Source of the DNA: Achromobacter seleniivolatilans | GTDB lineage: Bacteria > Pseudomonadota > Gammaproteobacteria > Burkholderiales > Burkholderiaceae_B | Direction: 5' to 3' | Assembly (NCBI RefSeq): GCF_030864005.1 | Contig: NZ_CP132976.1 | Location: forward strand, 2,480,001-2,544,000 | Length of the DNA stretch: 64,000 bases | Shown here: one piece after another, positions 54,296 through 63,148 of the stretch | Layout: each line of letters begins with the position of its first letter | How positions within the stretch are numbered: position 1 is the stretch's first letter | Notes under the pieces: model-generated | What the model was told of the DNA's origin: nothing | Database searches by the model: none | What the model saw: the letters and a program-made list of their open reading frames with translations, nothing else | Program-made: the position numbers and the translations under genes

Positions 54296-55471
54296 ATGAC
54301 TGCCGCGTCCACCATTAAAACCTGGTACTGGATCCATAAATGGACCAGCCTGGTTTGCACCATATTCCTGCTCATCATCTGTCTTACCGGTTTGCCGCTG
54401 GTGTTCCATCACGAGATCGAACACTGGCTGGATGACGGCAAGCCCTTGTCGGCAGTGCCGGCTGACACGCCGCGCGCCAACCTGGATAAGCTTGTCGACC
54501 ACGCCAAGTCCATGTATCCCGGCGAGGTCATCGACTATCTGTTCTTCGACCCCGATGAACCCCAGGTCTTTGTGGGCATGGCCAAGAAGCCCGGCGACGG
54601 CCAGGTATCGGGCCACGCCGTGCGCATGGACGGCCGCACGGGCGACGTGCTGCTTGATGGCCCTCTGTACACCGAAGACAAGTTTTCGTTCATGGGCATC
54701 ATGCTGGCGCTGCATGTGGACCTGTTCGCCGGGTTGCCGGGCGAACTGTTCCTGGGTTTCATGGGCCTGTTGTTCTGTGTCGCGATTGTGTCGGGCGTGG
54801 TGCTCTACGGCCCCTTCATGAAAAAGCTGGAATTTGGCACCGTGCGCGCCACGCGCTCAACCCGTCTGAAATGGCTGGACCTGCATAACCTGCTGGGCAT
54901 CGTCACGCTGGTATGGGCTTTTGTAGTTGGCTTCACCGGTGTCATCAACGAGCTGTCGACTCCGCTGTTCCGCCTGTGGCAGTCCACCGAGCTGGTACGC
55001 ATTCTTGAACCCTATAAGAATCAAACCGTACCGACCGAACTGGCGTCTGCCCAAGTTGCCGCAGACACCGCCAAAAAAGCACTGCCCGGCAATGAAGTGT
55101 CGTTCATCGCCTTCCCCGGCAACGCTTTCGGCAGCCCGCACCATTACATCGCCTGGATGCGTGGTGACACGCCCCTGACCTCCAAGCTGAATACCCCCGT
55201 GCTGGTGGACGGCAAGACCGGCGAACTGACCACCGTAGCCAAAATGCCCTGGTATCTGACCGCGCTGGAAGTCTCGCGTCCCCTGCACTTTGGCGACTAC
55301 GCTGGCCTGCCCCTGAAAATCATCTGGGCGTTGCTGGACCTGATCACCATCGTGGTTCTGGTTAGCGGACTCTATCTGTGGGTAGCGCGGCGCCGTGCCA
55401 CCGAGGCCCGTATCAACGAGCTCGTGAAGAAACACCAAGCCGCCGCCGCCACGCAAAGGAGCCCCGCATGA
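54296..55471 (+). CDS. PepSY-associated TM helix protein
   Basis: This 391-residue membrane protein starts with WYWIHKWTSLVCTIFLLIICLTG, the PepSY_TM signature (also FoxB/PiuB-like). A periplasmic loop with a PepSY region follows (about 55-125), then helices near 145-170, 205-225 and 340-365. Proteins of this group reduce ferric siderophores or other iron compounds at the inner membrane; that role is inferred. A 65-residue membrane protein overlaps its stop. Confidence 0.87.
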   Translation: MTAASTIKTWYWIHKWTSLVCTIFLLIICLTGLPLVFHHEIEHWLDDGKPLSAVPADTPRANLDKLVDHAKSMYPGEVIDYLFFDPDEPQVFVGMAKKPGDGQVSGHAVRMDGRTGDVLLDGPLYTEDKFSFMGIMLALHVDLFAGLPGELFLGFMGLLFCVAIVSGVVLYGPFMKKLEFGTVRATRSTRLKWLDLHNLLGIVTLVWAFVVGFTGVINELSTPLFRLWQSTELVRILEPYKNQTVPTELASAQVAADTAKKALPGNEVSFIAFPGNAFGSPHHYIAWMRGDTPLTSKLNTPVLVDGKTGELTTVAKMPWYLTALEVSRPLHFGDYAGLPLKIIWALLDLITIVVLVSGLYLWVARRRATEARINELVKKHQAAAATQRSPA

Positions 55472-55665
55472 GCACGCACACCCGTAAAGGCGGCCGTGGT
55501 TTCATGTTTGTCTGGGGCGTGCCCCTATTGCTGGGCGTACTGAGCGTGTTCGGCCTGTTGGCCGCGCTCCTTGGCACGGGCGCGTGGCACTGGGCCTCGT
55601 GGATCACGCTGACCATTCTGCTCGTGGTCATCGCGCGCTACTGGGTTTTCCCGCTAAAGCACTAA
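55468..55665 (+). CDS. Small membrane protein downstream of PepSY gene
   Basis: This 65-residue protein has two hydrophobic segments (about residues 12-35 and 41-60) and a basic N-terminus (MSTHTRKGGRGF). The start at 55468 overlaps the PepSY stop (ATGA) with AAAGGAG eight bases before it. A partner subunit of the PepSY protein is likely; similar small proteins are found with such genes, but I cannot name a family. Confidence 0.8.
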   Translation: MSTHTRKGGRGFMFVWGVPLLLGVLSVFGLLAALLGTGAWHWASWITLTILLVVIARYWVFPLKH

Positions 55666-55672
55666 GTCCGGC

Positions 55673-55694
55673 ACAGGAGCCCCGCAGCTCCTGT
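55673..55694. terminator. Hairpin between convergent genes
   Basis: ACAGGAGC (55673-55680) pairs with GCTCCTGT (55687-55694) around CCCGCA. No T-run follows, but the position, eight bases past the small membrane protein gene and 31 before the convergent reductase stop, suits a terminator. Confidence 0.45.
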
Positions 55695-55724
55695 CCTGGC
55701 CCTGCTGTCGTACCGGGCCCGGCC

Positions 55725-56552
55725 TTACTTGCCGAAGCGCTCGGGATCAGGCCCCAGCCGCGCGCCTTCCTTGATCCCGTCGATTGCCGCCATATCCTCC
55801 GACGACAATTCAAAGTCAAACACGTCGATGTTCTCGCGGATGCGGGCCGGCGTGACCGATTTCGGGATCACGATCAAATCGCTTTGCAAATGCCAGCGCA
55901 GCGTGACTTGAGCAGGTGACTTGCCGTGCTTGCGCGCCAGGTCCAGGATGACTTTTTCCTTGGTGATTCCACCTTGGGCCAAGGGGCTCCACGACTCGGT
56001 CGCAATGCCATGCTTGGCATGGAATGCCCGCAGGCCGTGCTGCGCAAACCCCGGATGCAGCTCAATCTGATTTACAGCCGGCACGACCCCGGACGCATCG
56101 ATCAGGCGTTCCAGATTGGCCTGGGTAAAGTTGGATACGCCGATTGAACGGGCGCGGCCGTCTTCCTTCATCTCTGCCATGGCGCGCCAAGCGTCCAGGA
56201 ACTTCTCGCTGCCCGCCACCGGCCAATGGATCAAATACAGATCCACATACGCCAGACCCAGCTTTTCCAGGCTTTCATCCATGGCCTTGTGGGCGTCGTC
56301 ATAGCCGTGCTTGTCGTTCCAGAGCTTGGTCGTCACAAACAGGTCTTTGCGCGCCACGTTGCCTGCGCGCAAACCTGCGCCGACGCCAGCCTCGTTTGCA
56401 TAGATGGCTGCGGTGTCTACCGACCGGTAGCCTGCCGCCAGCGCTTCCTTCACACTGGACGCTGCCTGCTCATCGGGCACCTGCCAAACGCCCAACCCCA
56501 ACTGCGGAATCTTGTTGCCGTCATTCAGTTTCACTGCGGGTACCTTCGCCAT
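55725..56552 (-). CDS. Aldo/keto reductase
   Basis: This 275-residue NADPH-dependent reductase has the AKR features: GLGVWQVPDEQA, DTAAIYANEAGVG (catalytic Asp and Tyr), TKLWNDKHG (Lys) and LIHWP (His), with IPKSVTPARIREN for the cofactor. The start at 56552 puts MAKVPAVKLNDG at the N-terminus, right for 2,5-diketo-gluconate-reductase-like members, and an AGGGTC lies before it. The substrate is probably a small aldehyde or ketone. It is divergent from the Atm1-type ABC gene. Confidence 0.93.
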   Translation of the reverse strand: MAKVPAVKLNDGNKIPQLGLGVWQVPDEQAASSVKEALAAGYRSVDTAAIYANEAGVGAGLRAGNVARKDLFVTTKLWNDKHGYDDAHKAMDESLEKLGLAYVDLYLIHWPVAGSEKFLDAWRAMAEMKEDGRARSIGVSNFTQANLERLIDASGVVPAVNQIELHPGFAQHGLRAFHAKHGIATESWSPLAQGGITKEKVILDLARKHGKSPAQVTLRWHLQSDLIVIPKSVTPARIRENIDVFDFELSSEDMAAIDGIKEGARLGPDPERFGK

Positions 56553-56815
56553 AAGACCCTCCGTAGCTTGCAACGCAACGCCAGCGCGGCGAATTCGCGC
56601 TACGTTGCGCAACCAAGGAAACCACCCTGGTTGAAACAGAAAAAAAGCGGGATTGCCAAGTTGCCCCCGCCTACATGCACCGGATTGAAAACCCCTGGAA
56701 CCGGTGCGTGCGTACCAGGGGTTATCAGCCAAATAATAGCGCCGGTGTCCGATAATGGCCTTTTAGCCGGCTTTGCGCCCCGCAGCCGCCCTCCTGAGCT
56801 CCCTCCTGCCACACC

Positions 56816-58621
56816 ATGACTCCTGCTGAAGCGCCGCCCAAGAACCGCGGCGGTTTTTCCACCCTGCGCACCCTCTTTCCCTATCTCTGGCCCCCCGGCA
56901 TGACTGGGTTGAAGGTGCGCGTCGTGGCAGCGCTGGCCTGTTTGTTCGCCGCCAAGGCAGCAACCGTCTATGTGCCGCTGCTGTACAAGCACGCCATTGA
57001 TGAGCTTGGCAAAGGCGCGCCTGGCGCCGTCACGGTGCCGCTGGGCCTGATCCTGGCTTATGGCACGGCGCGGGTGCTGTCGCTGCTCTTCTCGGAGCTG
57101 CGCGACGCCATCTTCGCCCGCGTAGGCCAGCATGCAATCCGCGCAGTCGGCCTGCAAATCTTTCGCCATCTGCACGCGCTGGCGCTGCGTTTTCACCTGT
57201 CTCGCCAGACCGGCGGGCTGACTCGGGCCATCGAACGCGGCACCAAGGGCATCCAGACACTGCTGTCGTTCTTGCTGTTCAACATCCTGCCGACCTTCTT
57301 TGAAATCGGGCTGGTGTGTATCGTGCTGTGGAAGATGTTCGACATCTGGCTGGCGGTTGCCACCGGTTCCACCGTCATCCTGTACATGGCCTACACGCTG
57401 GCCGTCACCGAATGGCGCGCCAAGTTCCGGCGCCTGATGAACGAAACCGACTCCGAGGCCAACACCAAGGCCATCGAAAGTCTGCTGAACTACGAAACGG
57501 TCAAATACTTCGGCAACGAAGAACACGAAGCCCGCCGCTACGACGCCTCGCTGACCCGCTATGAACGCGCTGCCGTGCGCAGCCAGGTCAGTCTGTCGAT
57601 CCTGAACATCGGCCAGGCCGCCATCATCTCGGTCGGACTGACACTGGTCATGTGGATGGCCGCCACCGGCATTGCCGAAGGGCGTTACACGCTGGGCGAT
57701 TTCGTCCTGGTCAACACCTACCTGTTGCAGTTGTACCAACCGCTTAGTTTCTTCGGCTTCATCTACCGCGAAATCAAGCAGGCCATCATCGACATGGAGC
57801 GCATGTTCGAGCTGCTGGGCCAGGACCGCGAAGTGGCTGACCACCCCGACGCCCGGCCGCTGCAAGTGGCAGGCGCACAGGTGGAATTCCGCGACGTGCA
57901 TTTTGGCTATGACGCCCGCCGGCCCATCCTGAAAGGGGTCAGCTTCACCATCCCGGCAGGCAAGACGGTAGCCGTGGTGGGTACGTCCGGCGCGGGCAAG
58001 TCCACCATTGCCCGCCTGCTGTTCCGCTTTTACGACACCGACAGTGGCGCCATCCTGATAGACGGGCAGGACGTGCGCGACGTCACGCAGGCCAGCCTGC
58101 GGGCGGCAATCGGCGTGGTGCCGCAAGACACCGTGCTGTTCAATGACACCATCCACTACAACATCGGCTATGGCCGGCCCGGCGCCACCGAAGCTGAAAT
58201 CCAGGCCGCCGCCAAGCTGGCGCATATTCACGATCTGATCATGACGATGCCGGACGGCTACCAAACCATGGTGGGCGAACGCGGCTTGAAACTCTCGGGC
58301 GGCGAAAAACAACGTGTGGCTATCGCCCGCACCATTCTGAAAAACCCCGCCATCTTTCTGTTCGACGAAGCCACCAGCGCGCTGGACACCCATACCGAAC
58401 GCGAGATTCAAGCCAATCTGCGCGAAGTCAGCCAGGGCCGCAGCACACTGATCATCGCGCACCGGCTATCCACCGTGGCAGATGCGGATGAAATCATCGT
58501 CCTGTCTGACGGGCACATCATCGAACGCGGCCGCCACCCGCAACTGCTGGCGCAGCAAGGCGTCTACGCCGGCATGTGGGCGCGTCAGCAAGACAGCGCC
58601 TATGCCGCGCCCGCCGATTGA
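56816..58621 (+). CDS. Atm1/HMT-type ABC exporter
   Basis: This 601-residue half-transporter joins six membrane helices (about 35-325) to an ATPase domain (about 345-590) with GTSGAGKST, LSGGEKQRVAIART and FLFDEATSALD. The transmembrane part has ETVKYFGNEEHEARRYD, a hallmark of the mitochondrial Atm1 and bacterial HMT1 family, which moves glutathione-type sulfur or metal compounds. A Rieske ferredoxin-like gene follows 51 bases later. Confidence 0.93.
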   Translation: MTPAEAPPKNRGGFSTLRTLFPYLWPPGMTGLKVRVVAALACLFAAKAATVYVPLLYKHAIDELGKGAPGAVTVPLGLILAYGTARVLSLLFSELRDAIFARVGQHAIRAVGLQIFRHLHALALRFHLSRQTGGLTRAIERGTKGIQTLLSFLLFNILPTFFEIGLVCIVLWKMFDIWLAVATGSTVILYMAYTLAVTEWRAKFRRLMNETDSEANTKAIESLLNYETVKYFGNEEHEARRYDASLTRYERAAVRSQVSLSILNIGQAAIISVGLTLVMWMAATGIAEGRYTLGDFVLVNTYLLQLYQPLSFFGFIYREIKQAIIDMERMFELLGQDREVADHPDARPLQVAGAQVEFRDVHFGYDARRPILKGVSFTIPAGKTVAVVGTSGAGKSTIARLLFRFYDTDSGAILIDGQDVRDVTQASLRAAIGVVPQDTVLFNDTIHYNIGYGRPGATEAEIQAAAKLAHIHDLIMTMPDGYQTMVGERGLKLSGGEKQRVAIARTILKNPAIFLFDEATSALDTHTEREIQANLREVSQGRSTLIIAHRLSTVADADEIIVLSDGHIIERGRHPQLLAQQGVYAGMWARQQDSAYAAPAD

Positions 58622-58671
58622 CAAGCCCTGCCCCCTGTCCGAACATCGCTCCCTTTCATTCAAGGCCCGTC

Positions 58672-59076
58672 ATGCAGGAATCCTCCACCGCCCCCGAAGT
58701 CCGCGTCTGTGCCGCCTCTGATCTGGTCAACGGCGGCTTGGGCGTAAAAATGCCCGTGTCGGACAGCGCCGGCCAGACCACCGTGTTCTTTGTACGCTAC
58801 CAGGACCGCGTCCATGGCTACCTGAACCGCTGCGCCCACGTTGGCGTCGAGCTGGATTGGGAAGGCAGTTTCTTTACGCGGGCAGGCGACCTGATCATGT
58901 GTGCGCGCCACGGCGCCACCTATCAGCCGGATACCGGCGTTTGCGTGGGTGGTCCATGTAAGAACGGCCGTCTGACTGTGCTGACCGTCGGCGAGCGTGA
59001 CGGGCAGGTGTACTGGCAACCCAGCGGCAAGATCCGCCCGCTCGCGGACCCGCCCGCAGCGCCATCGGCCACCTGA
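58672..59076 (+). CDS. Rieske [2Fe-2S] domain protein
   Basis: This 134-residue protein has both cluster motifs: C54-x-H56 in NRCAHVG and C77-x2-H80 in CARHGATY. That gives two Cys and two His ligands in the standard spacing. Stand-alone Rieske proteins of this size carry electrons or act as nitrite-reductase-like small subunits. The start at 58672 is the first ATG after the ABC gene stop. The pairing with an Atm1-type exporter is discussed as a finding. Confidence 0.9.
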   Translation: MQESSTAPEVRVCAASDLVNGGLGVKMPVSDSAGQTTVFFVRYQDRVHGYLNRCAHVGVELDWEGSFFTRAGDLIMCARHGATYQPDTGVCVGGPCKNGRLTVLTVGERDGQVYWQPSGKIRPLADPPAAPSAT

Positions 59077-59078
59077 CC

Positions 59079-60062
59079 CTAAGCGCGCGCCACCACCCCA
59101 TCTGCTGGCTGCTCGCGTTCCGCATAACGGCGCGCCAACACCGCGCAGACCATCAGCTGCATCTGGTGAAAGATCATCAGCGGCAGCACCACAATCCCCA
59201 TCTGCGACGTGCCGAACAGCACCGTCGCCAGCGGAATCCCGGATGCCAGCGACTTCTTCGACCCGCAGAAAACCAGCGTAATCTCGTTTTCCTTGCTCAG
59301 TCCAAGCTTGCGGCTGCCCCAGGTTGTAATCAGCAGCACCGATCCCAGCAGCAGTGCATTCACCAGCACCATCGTGGCCAGATCGATCGCCGGAAAGGCA
59401 TGCCAGATGCCTTGCGCCACCGCTTCGCTGAACGCGGTATAGACCGCCAGCAAGATCGAGCTTCGATCCACTTTGGACAGGGTGCGATTATTGCGTTGCG
59501 CCCAAGCGCCAATCCACGGCCGCAACAGGCTGCCCACCGCAAACGGCAACAACAGCTGGAGCAGGATGCGGCCGGCATCCGCCAGGCCATGCCCGCCGCC
59601 CTGACGATGCAGCAGCACCGCCACCAACAGCGGCGTCAACACGGTGCCCAGCAGATTGGACGCCGTTGCCGCGCATATCGCCCCCGGCACGTTGCCACGC
59701 GCCATCGACGTAAATGCAATGGACGACTGCACGGTGGATGACAGCGTGCAAACGAACAGCACGCCCAACCACAACGACGGCGTCAGCAGGCCGGGGAACA
59801 AGGCACGCAGCCCCAGGCCCAGAGCGGGAAATAGCAAAAAGGTGCAGGCCAGAATCAGGCCATGCAGCCGTACGTCCTTCACCCCTGCCACGATGGCGTC
59901 GGTGGACAAGCGCGCGCCGTGCAGGAAAAACAGCAACGAAATAGCCACATTACTGGCCACCAACATGAACGACGCCCCCTTGCCAACGGCAGGAAAAAAG
60001 CTGGCGAAGACCACCGTGGCGATAAGGATGAGCGTGAATTGGTCGGGCAGGAAGCGGCGCAT
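59079..60062 (-). CDS. SBF-like (bile acid:sodium symporter family) transporter
   Basis: This 327-residue membrane protein has about ten helices. The features LLFFLHGARLSTDAIVAG, TLSSTVQSSIAFTSMA and CGSKKSLASGIPLA define the YfeH/PF13593 subgroup of the sodium symporter superfamily. It converges with the Rieske gene (two-base gap) and is divergent from a LysR gene. The substrate is unknown. Confidence 0.9.
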   Translation of the reverse strand: MRRFLPDQFTLILIATVVFASFFPAVGKGASFMLVASNVAISLLFFLHGARLSTDAIVAGVKDVRLHGLILACTFLLFPALGLGLRALFPGLLTPSLWLGVLFVCTLSSTVQSSIAFTSMARGNVPGAICAATASNLLGTVLTPLLVAVLLHRQGGGHGLADAGRILLQLLLPFAVGSLLRPWIGAWAQRNNRTLSKVDRSSILLAVYTAFSEAVAQGIWHAFPAIDLATMVLVNALLLGSVLLITTWGSRKLGLSKENEITLVFCGSKKSLASGIPLATVLFGTSQMGIVVLPLMIFHQMQLMVCAVLARRYAEREQPADGVVARA

Positions 60063-60175
60063 GGCAAAGGGAATCCGTAAAGTTACGAAAAACTATAGGC
60101 GGCCCTCTTGCTATCGTGAAGGCCACTAGGTACTTTGACTGTCATCGGAATTCCCTATAACCAAACCGCGCTGCC

Positions 60176-61018
60176 ATGCTCAATCCTTTGTGGCTCAAGA
60201 CCTTTGCCGCCGCCGCCGCCGCGCCCAGCTTCACAGAGACCGCCCGGCGGCTGGGCCTGACCCAGCCCACCGTCAGCGAACATATCCGCCAACTGGAGCA
60301 GGCGATGAACCGGCGCCTGTTTTTGCGCGACACGCATTCGCTTACGCTGACCAGCGACGGCCGCAGCTTGCTGGTGCATGCGGAACTGATCCTGGATGCT
60401 CACGAACGTGCCGAACGTCTGTTCGACGCCCCCCGGCTGCGCGGCCGAGTCCGCCTGGGCACGTCCGACGACCTTGCGATGGGTCCCTTGCCCGACGTGC
60501 TGGCCGCGTTCCGGCTGGCCCATCCCGAAGTGGAACTGGACCTGACCATCGGTGTTACCAGCGAACTCTATAAGTTGCTGGACGACAACGGGTTGGATGT
60601 CATGATCGGTAAACGGCGGCGCGGTGACCGCCGCGGCCAGACGCTCCACAAAGAAGCGCTGTTATGGCGCGCCAAAGAAGGGCTGCGGTTTGCACCCGAC
60701 GAGCCCTTGCCGCTGATCTTGCTGCGTGAACCCAGCGTGACGCGCACCTTGACGCTGGATGCGTTGGCGCGTGCGGGCCGCAGTTGGCAGATTGTCTGCA
60801 CCAGCACCAGCTACGCGGGTTGCCAGGCGGCGGCCCGCGCGGGCCTGGGCATTGCGGTGCAACCGTCACACCTGTCCACGGCAGGGCTGGCGGCGCCCCC
60901 TGCCGCTACCCAGCTGCCCGCGCTGCCGCAGGTGGAGTTCATCGTCATCTCGGCCCCCGCGCCCAACAAGCCGACCCGCGCGCTGACCGAGATTTTGATG
61001 CGCAGCACGCTGACTTGA
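60176..61018 (+). CDS. LysR-family transcriptional regulator, divergent from SBF gene
   Basis: This 280-residue protein has an N-terminal HTH (WLKTFAAAAAAPSFTETARRLGL, then TQPTVSEHIRQLEQ) and a C-terminal binding domain starting RVRLGTSDDLAMGPLPDVL. It probably controls the divergent transporter 113 bases away. It is the last credible gene before the abnormal stretch. Confidence 0.9.
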   Translation: MLNPLWLKTFAAAAAAPSFTETARRLGLTQPTVSEHIRQLEQAMNRRLFLRDTHSLTLTSDGRSLLVHAELILDAHERAERLFDAPRLRGRVRLGTSDDLAMGPLPDVLAAFRLAHPEVELDLTIGVTSELYKLLDDNGLDVMIGKRRRGDRRGQTLHKEALLWRAKEGLRFAPDEPLPLILLREPSVTRTLTLDALARAGRSWQIVCTSTSYAGCQAAARAGLGIAVQPSHLSTAGLAAPPAATQLPALPQVEFIVISAPAPNKPTRALTEILMRSTLT

Positions 61019-61048
61019 AGCCGGCGTCAGGTCCGTTACCGTGGCACG

Positions 61049-61132
61049 TTACTGCGGCGCCGGACGCGTGTGTTTGACGGCGCCTTCCAGCGCTTGCGGT
61101 TGCTTCAACAGATTCAGGATCGGGCACCACTG
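61049..61132 (-). pseudogene. Broken 3' end of an unidentified gene
   Basis: On the minus strand, a coding-like tail of about 28 codons reads LFQWCPILNLLKQPQALEG and then AVKHTRPAPQ before a TAA at 61049-61051. It has normal GC-rich composition and then stops being coding-like exactly where the sequence turns abnormal. The rest of the gene is missing or replaced. I do not recognise the family. Confidence 0.4.
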
Positions 61133-62140
61133 AAATAGGTGGGGGAGGGAATGTGAGTTGTGTTTGGACAGGGGGGGGGGGGGGGGGGGGGACCCACACA
61201 ACGGGTGTTAGTGTGTGAAACAACACCACACCGCTTTCAGTGCCACCGCGCAGCAACCTTCCTCCTGACTCGGCTGATGAGTATCGTTATAGAGGGGGAG
61301 ATGAGTGGTGGCGGATTATTACGGAAACGAATAGGAAACACGGTGGAAACAGAGGTACTGTTAAAACTGCGTTATAAATTCTAGAGTAGAATGTATGGGG
61401 AAAGATAGGAAGCATTGATCTGATGTTGTGAGTATAGTATTATGAATAGATTAAATAACTATGTTATGTGTTATAGGAAATGTATGTTAAGATTTTATAT
61501 GAAGGAATGACGATGTAAAAATGTGGTTACAAGTGTAGTTGTAGAAGATAGAAATGAGGAAGTAGGGAAGATAGGAAGAATGAGGGTAAGGGATTATGTG
61601 ATGGATATTCGAAGGGAGATAAGAATAGATTAGGAGATGATGGAAATGGTGTGGATTATTTGTTAGATGGTGGTTGTAATAGGTTGGGTTTTGTGTAGTA
61701 GGAAGAGATGAGAGGAGAGTAGAGAAAAGATGAAGGATAAGATATGGGAAAAGTTAATTGAATGATTTGAGAGAAATTTAATAGGAAGGGTGGTTGTAGC
61801 TTAAGAAAGAAAGTAACGAAGTAGGGATAGGCGATAGTCCATGAAGGGGAGGAAAAGGACATTGAGGAGAGAGAGATTAATAATAGAGGTTAATACTTGA
61901 TTGGAACCCCGGCCATTATTAAGGAGAGTAAAATGAGAATGAGCATAGGAGTAACAGGACAAGACCAAATGCAGACAAAGAATTACACTTACAACTCACC
62001 CTGAGCGAATAGAGGATTGGAATCAGTCAGAATGCAGGATCTGAGTTCATATGGCGAGAAACGGAGAAGTGCCACGAATAATAGAGGAAGGACAACCGAT
62101 TACAAGTACAATTACGCGGCGAACAAAGTAAAGGCTTACC
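61133..62140. other. Abnormal stretch: poly-G, then C-depleted AT-rich sequence (probable assembly artefact)
   Basis: The first bases are G/T-rich and include 21 G in a row (61171-61191). Composition then slides from genome-like to AT- and purine-rich. C almost disappears: 8 C in 420 bases at 61381-61800, with 189 C-free bases at 61611-61799. From about 61850 it returns stepwise to normal GC by about 62130. There is no ribosome site, coding bias or gene. The gradual loss and recovery of composition on both sides of a join fits low-quality consensus sequence, not transferred DNA. Confidence 0.7.
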
Positions 62141-63148
62141 CTAGTCGATAACGGGCGCGGGCGTAGGCGGCATGCCCGTGCCACCGCTAGCGCCATAGGC
62201 TTGCAGACGCAAATAGTCCAGCACCTGCCAGACCTCTTCCGGGCGCAACACCGCATTGAATTCATGTATCGCCCTCCCGGCCATTGATGGCTCGTTCTGC
62301 GCCACGCGCCAATACAGTTCGCCTTCCAGCCGGTTGTCGAACAAGGCTGCGCCCAATACGCTGGGCCACACAGGCAACGTTACCGCCCGCACGCCCCGGC
62401 CGTCGGCCGCGATGCCGTGACAACTGGCGCAATGCACCTGATACAACCGCCCGCCCTGCAACACGTTGGCATCCGAAAACGCCAGGGGCGACCGTTGATA
62501 AGACGTGCCGTGCGCTTCTGTCAGCAGCATCTGCGGACGCGGCCATGTTGCGCTCAACGCCAACACCGCCGCCGCTGCGAGCCACAGATATCGCCAACGC
62601 CTGGCAAACAAGGCGATCACCAACAGAGCCAGCGCCGCGCCGCTTTGCGCCAAGGCCAGCCACAAGCGGTGCCACGTGTGCGGGCTGACAGGCAGATCCG
62701 CGTCATAGCGCCAGGCAAACGGCCAGTTGGCCACCGCCAACGCATCACTCGGCAAACGCCAGATTGCCGTAGCCAAAATGATGATCAGCAGCGCCAGGGC
62801 GCCCATCGCTACCGCCACGCCACGCCGCCAAGAAAACTGCGCGGCGGCAGCTACCCCACCCGCGCGGCTGTGCAGCCAGGCAGCAGTCAGGCCGGCCAGC
62901 AGCAAGATGGCAATGACCGCCAACGCCAGATGCCCAACGCGCGAGCCCAGCAAACCCGGCGCGCCCTGCACCGTTCGCCAAGCGAGGCTGAACAACACAG
63001 CGGACACCGCCCAGGCCCCCGCCGCCAGCCAGGGCAAACGCAACACGACGGGCCCGCTCGTCCGGACCCGTCCCGCCACGCCCGCCCACGCCAGCATGGC
63101 GATGCCCGCCACGATCGCGGCCAGCGCCAACCCCTCCCGGCTCACCAC
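62141..63148 (-). CDS. Membrane-anchored cytochrome c domain protein
   Basis: This 335-residue protein has about six helices in residues 5-202 and then a cytochrome c class I domain (about 225-318) with CASCH at 240-244 and a likely axial Met289 in EPSMAG. The domain would face the periplasm and pass electrons. It overlaps the upstream ATPase gene by seven bases, so it is part of a transporter operon. The final residues lie next to the abnormal stretch, and the true stop could be affected by it. Confidence 0.85.
   Translation of the reverse strand: MVSREGLALAAIVAGIAMLAWAGVAGRVRTSGPVVLRLPWLAAGAWAVSAVLFSLAWRTVQGAPGLLGSRVGHLALAVIAILLLAGLTAAWLHSRAGGVAAAAQFSWRRGVAVAMGALALLIIILATAIWRLPSDALAVANWPFAWRYDADLPVSPHTWHRLWLALAQSGAALALLVIALFARRWRYLWLAAAAVLALSATWPRPQMLLTEAHGTSYQRSPLAFSDANVLQGGRLYQVHCASCHGIAADGRGVRAVTLPVWPSVLGAALFDNRLEGELYWRVAQNEPSMAGRAIHEFNAVLRPEEVWQVLDYLRLQAYGASGGTGMPPTPAPVID

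Noticed and set aside
56600..58462. Antisense open frame of 620 codons opposite the Atm1-type exporter
   Set aside because: It is unusually long, but the plus-strand exporter has all ABC motifs and the antisense translation looks like a reverse-strand composition product.
61656..61862. Open frame of 68 codons in the abnormal stretch
   Set aside because: It is Phe/Ser/Tyr-rich only because the DNA is C-depleted on the plus strand. It has no ribosome site or family match and lies in suspected artefact sequence.
61133..62140. Genomic island, IS element or phage remnant as an explanation of the AT-rich stretch
   Set aside because: There are no terminal repeats, transposase, integrase or gene content. 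The composition grades in and out instead of changing at an edge.
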